From NCBI RefSeq assembly GCF_900100195.1, contig NZ_FNES01000016.1, positions 1-64,000 of the forward strand: a stretch of DNA of 64,000 nt, given 5' to 3'. Below, piece by piece: positions 57,694-64,000 of this stretch. Positions within the stretch are counted from its first letter, which is position 1; the number at the start of each line of letters is the position of its first letter. A program made the position numbers and the translations under genes. Source of the DNA: Billgrantia gudaonensis. GTDB taxonomy: Bacteria > Pseudomonadota > Gammaproteobacteria > Pseudomonadales > Halomonadaceae. The notes beneath the pieces were generated by a model. It worked only from the letters and a program-made list of their open reading frames with translations. It was not told the origin of the DNA and searched no databases.

Positions 57694-58665
57694 TCATGCG
57701 CCCTCCTCGGCCGGGCCGAACAGCCTCGGCGTCAAGCGTACGTACCAGGCCGCAGCCTGCACCTGCACGACATAGGCCAGCGCCACCAGCAGGGCAGCAT
57801 CGGTACCGGCCTCGCCGAAGGCATTCATGGCCAAGGCCAAGGCGATGGAGAGATTGCGCATCACCGTACCGTAGACCAGCGCGATGCCGTCGCCGCGCGA
57901 CAGGAAGCGGTGGGCCACCCAGGTGCTGAGTGCAAAGTTGATCAGGTAAAGGGCGAGCAGCGGCGCGGCGATCTCGATCAGCAATGCCGGTTGGCCCAGC
58001 AGCTCATCGGCCTTGAGCGCCATGGCGACGAAGACGATACCCAGCACGCCCAGGGTCGACAGCGGTGGGAATCGCGGTGCCCATGCCTTCTGAAAGGCGG
58101 CCTGGCCGTGCTTGCCGACCAGATAGTGCCGCGTCAGCTGGCCGGCAACCAGCGGAAGCCCCACCACCAGCAGGATCTGACGGAACACGACCAGCATGTC
58201 GACCGGTATGCTCGCTCCCATCAACGCCTGAACGTAGAGTGGCGTCACCAGCGAGCCGAGCAACAACCCCACCACCGTCATCTTGATGGCAGTAGCGACG
58301 TTGCCCTTGGCGAAGCCGGTCCAGGAGATCGTCATGCCGCTGGTGGGCAGCAGGGCCGCCAGCAGAAGCCCCAGCGCCAGATAAGGCTGCTCGGCGAACC
58401 ACAGCCACCCCATGGCGAACGCCACGAAAGGGATCACGGCGAAATTGATCAGCTGCGCCAACCCCAGCGCACGGGCATCGCCCCCCTGCCACAGTTGCTT
58501 CAGCTTCAGATTGACCATCATGGGGTAGACCATGAGCAGGGTCAGCGGCACGACCAGAGCCGTGAGCCAGGCCACCGGTGCCACGCTGCCGTAGACCAGC
58601 CCCAGCACCATGGTCAGCGGAATGGCAATGAGCAGATTGCGCGTTAGCCTCGCCAGTATCGCCAT
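57694..58665 (-). CDS. BASS-family (bile acid:sodium/ACR3-like) transporter
   Basis: The 323-aa membrane protein has about ten helices. LLAALLPTSGMTISWTGFAKGN and VVGLPLVAGQLTRHYL are typical of the BASS superfamily, which includes ACR3 arsenite exporters. The conserved ACR3 Cys in the fourth helix is not seen: the position reads PTSG. So arsenic export is doubtful and another anion is possible. A 30-bp palindrome like the ArsR operator stands 40 bases upstream, linking it to the persulfide regulator. It is convergent with the ankyrin gene. Confidence 0.85.
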   Translation of the reverse strand: MAILARLTRNLLIAIPLTMVLGLVYGSVAPVAWLTALVVPLTLLMVYPMMVNLKLKQLWQGGDARALGLAQLINFAVIPFVAFAMGWLWFAEQPYLALGLLLAALLPTSGMTISWTGFAKGNVATAIKMTVVGLLLGSLVTPLYVQALMGASIPVDMLVVFRQILLVVGLPLVAGQLTRHYLVGKHGQAAFQKAWAPRFPPLSTLGVLGIVFVAMALKADELLGQPALLIEIAAPLLALYLINFALSTWVAHRFLSRGDGIALVYGTVMRNLSIALALAMNAFGEAGTDAALLVALAYVVQVQAAAWYVRLTPRLFGPAEEGA

Positions 58666-58705
58666 GCCGTGCCCCCTGCCGTCGACGGCCAAAGGGCCGT
58701 GCGCT

Positions 58706-58735
58706 CAAACAATATACAAATTTATATAATGTTTG
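58706..58735. promoter_or_regulatory. 30-bp near-perfect palindromic operator upstream of the BASS gene
   Basis: Left arm CAAACAATATACAAA and right arm TTTATATAATGTTTG match on 13 of 15 positions. The blocks CAAACAATATAC and TATATAATGT, with 5 bases between, repeat the ArsR promoter site. No other AT-rich run of this kind is seen nearby. Confidence 0.75.
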
Positions 58736-58786
58736 GGCGCAAAGGCCAAGGGGCATGTTGTCGCACCCCGCTCTTATCAGCGCCAA

Positions 58787-60196
58787 CTAGAGCGGAATGC
58801 AGTCCTGAAAGTCGGGAATCTCGGCATCGATACCGGCATCGGCCAGTGCCCGTTGCAGCACTCGCTGCGCCTCCGGCTCGCCGTGAACCAGGTAGACCAG
58901 CGGCCGATTGCGAAAGGCGCCGGCCCAGCCGATCAGCTCGCTCTGCCCGGCATGGGCGGAAAAGCCGCCGATGGTATGTACCTTGGCCTTCACCGGCAGC
59001 TCCTCGCCGAGCACCTTGACGCGTTCGGCACCGTCCACCAACGCACGTCCGAGAGTGCCGGCAGCCTGGAAGCCGACGATCACCACTCGCGTGCTGGGCT
59101 TGGCCAGGTTATAGCGGAAATGATGGAGAATGCGCCCGCCATTGCACATGCCGGCACCGGCAATGACGATCGCCCCACCGTGGATACGGTTGATCGCCAT
59201 GGACTCCTCGACGCTGCGGGTCAGGCGCAGGATGGGAAGATACTGAGAAGGGTCGCCCTGGGCCGCAACGTTGAGCACCTTGAGATCGTCGCGGTTGAGC
59301 GAATTGCGTAGCCGGTCGTAGAGCTCGGTGACGCGAATCGCCATGGGGCTGTCGAGGAACACCACCTGCTGTTTCAGCCGCCCTTCATGGTAGAGCACGC
59401 TCAGGTGATAGAGGATCTCCTGAGTGCGCCCCACCGCGAAGGCGGGAATCAGCACGTTGCCGCCGGCCGCCTGGGCTTCGTCGAGCACCTGGGCGAACTC
59501 CTCCAGGGTCTCCTCGAGCGGACGGTGATCGCGGTCGCCATAGGTGCTCTCCATCAGCACCAGATCCGCCTCGTGCAGCGTCTCGGGATCCTTCATCAGC
59601 ACCGAACTGGGGTTGCCGAGGTCACCCGAGAAAACCAGATGGCGCTGCCGGCCGCCGGAAGGCACCATCAGCTCGACGATCGCCGAACCGAGGATGTGCC
59701 CGGCATCGCGGAAGACCAGGGTCACGTCGCCGGGAAGATTGACCGGCTGCCCGTAGCCGTGGGGCACGCACAGCGCCAGGGTGTCGGCCACGTCGTCGAT
59801 GGTGTAAAGCGGTTCGACGAGCGGCTTGTCGGCGCGCTTTCGCCACTTGTTCTCGAACTCAATGTCCTTGGCCATCACGAAGGCCGCATCCTGGAGCATG
59901 ATCTCCAGCAGTTCGGCAGTATCCCGCGTGCAGTGGATCGGTCCGCGATAGCCCTCCCTCACCAGCTTGGGGAGCAGGCCGGAATGGTCCAAGTGGCCGT
60001 GAGACAGCACCACTGCCTCGAGCCGCTTGGCCAGCGCTCCCAGCGGCCTGGCATTGGCCCGGTCGGCCTCCGCCCCGCCCTGATGCAGCCCGCACTCGAG
60101 TAGCAGCGCATGTTGCCGACCGTCGCCATCTACCTCGAGCAGATAACGCGAACCGGTGACTTCTCCCACCGCTCCCTGGAAGGTCAATGTCGACAT
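58787..60196 (-). CDS. Beta-CASP metallo-beta-lactamase (CPSF73-like)
   Basis: The 469-aa protein has the MBL motif LSHGHLDHSG, HILGSAIVEL, and VFSGDLG. The beta-CASP insertion includes ESTYGDRDHRP, VLIPAFAVGRTQE, GAGMCNGGRILHH and GFQAAGTLGRAL. The C-terminal RMMBL has VKAKVHTIGGFSAHA and PLVYLVHGEPEAQ. This is the RNase/nuclease family of YSH1/CPSF73. Its target in bacteria is not known. It is divergent from the prephenate-dehydratase-like gene. Confidence 0.93.
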   Translation of the reverse strand: MSTLTFQGAVGEVTGSRYLLEVDGDGRQHALLLECGLHQGGAEADRANARPLGALAKRLEAVVLSHGHLDHSGLLPKLVREGYRGPIHCTRDTAELLEIMLQDAAFVMAKDIEFENKWRKRADKPLVEPLYTIDDVADTLALCVPHGYGQPVNLPGDVTLVFRDAGHILGSAIVELMVPSGGRQRHLVFSGDLGNPSSVLMKDPETLHEADLVLMESTYGDRDHRPLEETLEEFAQVLDEAQAAGGNVLIPAFAVGRTQEILYHLSVLYHEGRLKQQVVFLDSPMAIRVTELYDRLRNSLNRDDLKVLNVAAQGDPSQYLPILRLTRSVEESMAINRIHGGAIVIAGAGMCNGGRILHHFRYNLAKPSTRVVIVGFQAAGTLGRALVDGAERVKVLGEELPVKAKVHTIGGFSAHAGQSELIGWAGAFRNRPLVYLVHGEPEAQRVLQRALADAGIDAEIPDFQDCIPL

Positions 60197-60311
60197 GACG
60201 ACGGCTCCTTGCTGGAATGGATGCTCGGCTTCAGCATAACGGAGTCACGCATCATGCCGATAGCAGGGGCCAAGCCAACGCCACCGTCCCAGCACTGGCA
60301 CAGGAGCCAAC

Positions 60312-60887
60312 ATGCACTTCACCACCCTAGGCCCCGCCGGCAGCAACCACGCGCTGGTACTCGAGCGCTATCTCGCCGCGCGCGGCATGAGACAAGCGAA
60401 GGTCCAACTGGCCGAGCGTTTCATGGACGCCTTCGACGCCCTGCTCGAAGGCACCACCGACTTCGTGTTGCAGTGCACCGCCCATCCCAGCCATGGCGAG
60501 TGCGTGGGCCGCTACATGCACCGCGCCTTTCCGGTGGACGCCTTCATCGCCGGCAGCAAGCCGCTGGCGGTGCTCGCCAGGCAGGAGATCGAAATGCCGC
60601 GCACCATCGGCCTGCAGCCGGCCACCCGTCACTACACCGACCTGAGCGGCTATACGGAGCAGATCGAAGCGCCGACCATCGTCGACGTGGCCGAAGGGCT
60701 TCTCGAAGGCCGCTTCGAGGCCGGGCTGTGCGCCCGGGAGGCCTTGGAGCAAAACCCCCAACGCCTGCGCCTGGTCGAAGACCTGGGGCCGGCACTGGAC
60801 GCCTGGGTGCTGTTCGGGCGCGAAAAGCTCGCCGAGGACCCGGCGATCTGGCCGCAGGCGCCAGTGGTGCGACAGTTCGGCGCGTGA
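60312..60887 (+). CDS. Prephenate dehydratase-like substrate-binding-fold protein
   Basis: The 191-aa protein begins FTTLGPAGSNHALVLERYL, close to the G-P-x-G-(T/S)-(F/N)-(S/H)-x-x-A start of prephenate dehydratase. It has TTDFVLQCTAHPSHG in the place of the T-R-F motif region. There is no C-terminal ACT domain and the usual T-R-F triad is not seen, so it is unlikely to be an ordinary PheA. It may resemble BacA-type prephenate decarboxylases or a small-molecule sensor. ATG 60312 has CAGGAG upstream. Confidence 0.5.
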   Translation: MHFTTLGPAGSNHALVLERYLAARGMRQAKVQLAERFMDAFDALLEGTTDFVLQCTAHPSHGECVGRYMHRAFPVDAFIAGSKPLAVLARQEIEMPRTIGLQPATRHYTDLSGYTEQIEAPTIVDVAEGLLEGRFEAGLCAREALEQNPQRLRLVEDLGPALDAWVLFGREKLAEDPAIWPQAPVVRQFGA

Positions 60888-60903
60888 GGCCTCGCCAGCC
60901 GAC

Positions 60904-62709
60904 CTACACCACGAAGATCACCACCGCCCCGGCCAGTATCAGCAGCCCACGCAGCCAGGCCGCACGCCGGGCGATCACGCCATAGGAAATCGCCCCCAGG
61001 CCCACGGCGATCTTCGACGCATCGAAAAGTGCCCAGGCAGGGTCGAAGGCCAGGCGAATGACGTCGGGATTGGCCACCATGGCCAGCGGAATCAGGTAGA
61101 GACCGATGCCCAGCGCCATCGCCTTGAGAGCGACCTTGAGCCAGTTCTCGCCGACCATGCCGGCGGCGATGAACACCCCGCCGCACACCGGCGGGGTGAT
61201 GGTCGACAGCAGCGCATACCAGAACACGAAAAGGTGCGCCAGCAGCGGCGACAGCCCCAGCTCGGTCAGCGCCGGCCCGGCCACCGACACGCAGATCACG
61301 TAGGCCGCGGTGGTCGGCACTTCCATGCCCAGCACCAGGCAAGCCAGCGCCGTCAGCAACAGCGCCGGCCACAGCAGGTCGCCGGACAGCGACAGGATCC
61401 CCGAGGTGATTTTCACCCCCAACCCGGTCATGCCCAGCACCCCGATCACCAGCGAAGCGCAGATGATGATGGCGCCGATGGTGGCCACCTGCTTGCCGGC
61501 GATCACCAGCGCCTCGGCAAGGCGCTCGGCGAACCCCGACAGCGAGAAGCGCAGCGTCACGTCGAACAGCAGCAGCGCCACGCCCACGAAGATGGCCAGG
61601 CTGGCGGCATACTGTGGGGTCAAGCCACCCACGAAGATGCGCTCGAGCAACACCACGAACGGCACGGCGAAGAACAGCGAGGTGATCAGCACCTCCTTGG
61701 CACTGGGCTGCTCGCTGGCCGCCATGGGTCGCAGGTCGTGGCGAGTGGCGAAGGCGTTGATGCCCACCCACACCGTGGCGAAATAGAGCATCGCCGGCAG
61801 CATGGCCGCCGCCATGATCTGGGTATAGGGCGTGCCGGTGAGTTCCACCATCACGAAGGCCCCGGCCCCCATCAGCGGCGGCATGATCTGTCCCCCGGAG
61901 GAGGCCACCGCCTCGACGCCCCCGGCCAGGGAACGGGGGTAACCCAACCGCACCATGCCGGGAATGGTGATGGCGCCGGTCGAAGCGACGTTGGCCGAGG
62001 CGGAACCGGAGATCGACCCCATCAACGCCGATGAGATCACCGAGACCTTGGCCGCCCCGCCGGTCAGCCGCCCCGCTACGGCGCTGGCCAGGTTCATGAA
62101 GCCACGGCCCGCCTCACCGGCATTGAGCACGGCGCCGAAGATCACGAAAATCGCCACCACGCCCACGCTCACTCCGGTCAGCTTGCCCCACAGACCGCCC
62201 TCGGTGATGGTCAGCGTGCCGATGAAGCTTCCCGTGGGAATGCCCTGATGGCCGAACTGGCCCGGCACGTACTCGCCAAGCAACCCATAGAGCAGTGCCA
62301 CCAGAGCCACCAGCGGCAATGGCCAACCGATGGCTCGCCGCGCCGTCTCCAGCGCCAGGCCGATCAGGAAGACGCCGATGGCCATCTGCCAAGGCGTATC
62401 GATGAAGCCGTACTGATTGGCCAGCGACGACTCGTTGAGCGCAACGTAGGCACAAGCCGCCACGCCAAGCAGCGTCAGCCCCCAGCCGCTGGTGCGCTGC
62501 CAAGGCGTACGCGCCGCGAAAACGAGCACCCAGGGCAGCAGCAGCGCCATGTGGATGGGGCGACTGATCATCGCCGGCGTGAGACCGTAGAAGATCAATC
62601 CCAGATGAAAGATGACGGACACCGCACCGAGCACCACCCAGGCCGGATGCACGCGCGTGGAAAGCGAACCGGCGGCCTGCGCCGCCGGTGATATCGTTGA
62701 TGTCATCAT
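60904..62709 (-). CDS. TRAP transporter fused permease (TAXI type)
   Basis: The 601-aa membrane protein fuses the small and large TRAP permease parts. About 16 helices are present, with GSISGSASANVASTGAITIPGM and GGQIMPPLMGAGAFVM, the signature of the 4TM/12TM fusion family. It imports organic acids with sodium. It is 20 bases downstream of the TAXI binding-protein gene and is preceded by no strong ribosome site. Confidence 0.95.
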   Translation of the reverse strand: MMTSTISPAAQAAGSLSTRVHPAWVVLGAVSVIFHLGLIFYGLTPAMISRPIHMALLLPWVLVFAARTPWQRTSGWGLTLLGVAACAYVALNESSLANQYGFIDTPWQMAIGVFLIGLALETARRAIGWPLPLVALVALLYGLLGEYVPGQFGHQGIPTGSFIGTLTITEGGLWGKLTGVSVGVVAIFVIFGAVLNAGEAGRGFMNLASAVAGRLTGGAAKVSVISSALMGSISGSASANVASTGAITIPGMVRLGYPRSLAGGVEAVASSGGQIMPPLMGAGAFVMVELTGTPYTQIMAAAMLPAMLYFATVWVGINAFATRHDLRPMAASEQPSAKEVLITSLFFAVPFVVLLERIFVGGLTPQYAASLAIFVGVALLLFDVTLRFSLSGFAERLAEALVIAGKQVATIGAIIICASLVIGVLGMTGLGVKITSGILSLSGDLLWPALLLTALACLVLGMEVPTTAAYVICVSVAGPALTELGLSPLLAHLFVFWYALLSTITPPVCGGVFIAAGMVGENWLKVALKAMALGIGLYLIPLAMVANPDVIRLAFDPAWALFDASKIAVGLGAISYGVIARRAAWLRGLLILAGAVVIFVV

Positions 62710-62729
62710 CGATGAGCCGTTGTGGAGAA

Positions 62730-63722
62730 TCAGCGCAGTGCGTCGGGGATCTCGATGCCTGCCTCGTCGTAGTAACGCACCGCCCCCGGATGCAGGCTAC
62801 CGGCAATGTTGCCGATCATGTCGTGGGTGATGCCGCCCCACCAGGGCGACTCCTCGGCCATCGTCTCGCGGCGCTCCCAAAAGGTCTTGGTCAGCGTATA
62901 GGCCGTCTCGTCGTCCATGTTCGTGGTGGTGTAGGCGATCACCGGCAGCGAGGTGGTCTCGACGTCTTCATCGATGCCGTTGTAGGTGCCGCCCGGAATC
63001 GTCTGATGCGCTGCGCCGGTCTGCTCGATCTGCGCCTCGGTGAGGCTCACCAGACTGATCGGCATGCTGGCCGCGGTCTCGATCACGTTGGGCGTGGGAA
63101 AGGAACTCGCCGTCACGAAAGCATCGATCTGACCGTTCTTGAGCGCGTCGGGGCCGCTGCCGATGTCGGCATCCGCCACCTCCACCTCGTCATCGAGATC
63201 GAAGAGCTCCAGATAGCGCTGCGCCTCGCGCGCGCCGAAGCTGCCGCGTCCGATCAGGATGTGCTTGCCCTCGAGGTCCTCCAGCGCCAGCACGCCGGCA
63301 TCGTCGGCCACCACGAAGTGCATGGTGATGGCCGGAATCGGGAAGAGTCCGCGAATCTCCTGGAAGCGGGGACTCTGGCGATCGGCGAAAGGTCCTTCGC
63401 CGGCCTGGGCGCTGTCGATCAAGCCCGGCGGCGTGGTGAACACGTAGTTGCCCTGGCGGGCCATCACTTCCATCACGTTCTGCACCGAGCCCTGGCTCTC
63501 TTCCAGGGTCAGGGAGACCTCGCCATCGGTGCCCCGATCGATGGCCTCCGACAGCTCCACGCCCATTTGATAGTAGGCGGTGCCGGCCGAGGCCGACTTG
63601 TACGTCACGCGGGTCTCGGCCTGGGCGCCGAAGGCGCTGGCTCCCAGCACGACGGCGATGGCCGAGGCGAGAAGGGGGCGGGACAGAGGGCGAGTAGTGC
63701 GAGAACGGGAAAGGCGGGACAT
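62730..63722 (-). CDS. TAXI-type TRAP solute-binding protein
   Basis: The 330-aa periplasmic protein has an N-terminal signal (LLASAIAVVLGASAFGAQA). TAXI-family motifs are SAGTAYYQMGVELSEAI, VQNVMEVMARQGNYVF, GKHILIGRGSFGAREAQ and IGSGPDALKNGQIDAF. Ligand cannot be told. It precedes the fused permease. It lies downstream of a partial minus-strand gene at the window edge. Confidence 0.93.
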   Translation of the reverse strand: MSRLSRSRTTRPLSRPLLASAIAVVLGASAFGAQAETRVTYKSASAGTAYYQMGVELSEAIDRGTDGEVSLTLEESQGSVQNVMEVMARQGNYVFTTPPGLIDSAQAGEGPFADRQSPRFQEIRGLFPIPAITMHFVVADDAGVLALEDLEGKHILIGRGSFGAREAQRYLELFDLDDEVEVADADIGSGPDALKNGQIDAFVTASSFPTPNVIETAASMPISLVSLTEAQIEQTGAAHQTIPGGTYNGIDEDVETTSLPVIAYTTTNMDDETAYTLTKTFWERRETMAEESPWWGGITHDMIGNIAGSLHPGAVRYYDEAGIEIPDALR

Positions 63723-63909
63723 GTAGGGCTCCTTTCTGCGTGTCCAGTGGTCGGGGCGAGTTTGTTATGGATGCTCCGCGAAGGGCATCGGATACCGCTC
63801 CCTATCATGCCGATTTTTCGCCGCATGAACACCCGTTTTCCAGCGTCTCGACCACGTCGTGTTCGCTACCCTGCCACCCTGGGTCGCGAAACGGGGCCGC
63901 CCCTGGCGC

Positions 63910-64000
63910 TCACGAAAAGCTTCCCAGCGCCACCTCGTAGGAGCGCTGGATATGGTCGTCCATGAGATCGCGGGCGGCCTGCACCCGCCGGTCCAGCGCC
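63910..64000 (-). CDS. C-terminal fragment, possible GntR-family (FCD) regulator
   Basis: The minus-strand frame running in from the right edge encodes ALDRRVQAARDLMDDHIQ followed by RSYEVALGSFS, then TGA. This is a helical, charged tail like the end of an FCD effector domain in GntR regulators (A-L-x-x-R-x-x-x-A-x-x-L-x-x-x-H-I). Position ahead of a TRAP transporter fits a GntR regulator. Only 30 residues are visible. Confidence 0.45.
   Translation of the reverse strand, partial: ALDRRVQAARDLMDDHIQRSYEVALGSFS

Noticed and set aside
57694-58665. BASS protein as an ACR3 arsenite exporter
   Set aside because: The family's conserved membrane Cys is not visible, and no arsenate reductase or metal-binding ArsR is next to it.

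Overview
The window looks like a chromosomal segment of a Halomonas-type (Halomonadaceae) gammaproteobacterium. This is inferred from the high GC content and from conserved gene orders: rppH-ptsP-...-lgt-thyA-folA, nudE / yrfG-hslR-hslO-pckA, and nrdR-ribD-ribBA-ribH-nusB-thiL-pgpA. Most genes lie on the minus strand and most of the window is ordinary housekeeping. The accessory content sits at the left edge and between about 42 and 59 kb.

Left edge (1-2.7 kb): the distal part of a diversity-generating retroelement (DGR). It holds the C-terminal end of an Avd-like accessory protein, an adenine-rich template repeat that starts in the avd stop codon, and a full-length DGR-type reverse transcriptase. 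The variable target gene must lie upstream of base 1. A tRNA-Arg(CCU) and a HigB/HigA toxin-antitoxin pair with a perfect palindromic operator follow.

2.7-25.5 kb: an FNR/Anr-type oxygen-sensing regulator, a porin, a ProQ/FinO protein with a coiled-coil N-terminus, folA, thyA, lgt, a TauE-type permease, a membrane PAS/receiver protein whose kinase core is lost, an NRDE protein, ptsP, rppH, a HAD phosphatase, mdh, rsd, dsbB, gshA, tex, a DUF1127 protein divergent from a LysR regulator, Tat-type msrB and pckA. 25.9-42 kb: hslO, hslR, yrfG, nudE, a Gfo/Idh/MocA oxidoreductase, ilvD, lon, a DUF945 protein, the riboflavin/nusB/thiL/pgpA operon, nrdR and a DsbG-like protein.

42-59 kb, anaerobic and sulfur-related: tetrathionate reductase ttrBCA with a perfect FNR box upstream, followed by an OmpR/QseC-type two-component pair. 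Next comes an ArsR regulator with the Cys pair spacing of the persulfide sensors BigR/SqrR. It heads an operon with an MMPL/HAE3 exporter, a LolA-like periplasmic protein and an outer-membrane beta-barrel. Beside it are an ETHE1/Blh-type persulfide dioxygenase, a DUF2892 protein, a periplasmic DsrE protein and a BASS-family transporter. Three promoters here share an unusual AT-rich box (CAA[AG]CAATATA[CT]). I interpret this as a persulfide-responsive regulon overlapping FNR control.

59-64 kb: a beta-CASP metallo-beta-lactamase, a prephenate-dehydratase-like orphan, a TAXI-TRAP transporter pair and the end of a possible GntR regulator. Intergenic DNA carries two families of non-coding repeats: a 185-bp element present twice (5.2 and 49.7 kb), and tandem heptanucleotide arrays at five intergenic sites in four gaps.
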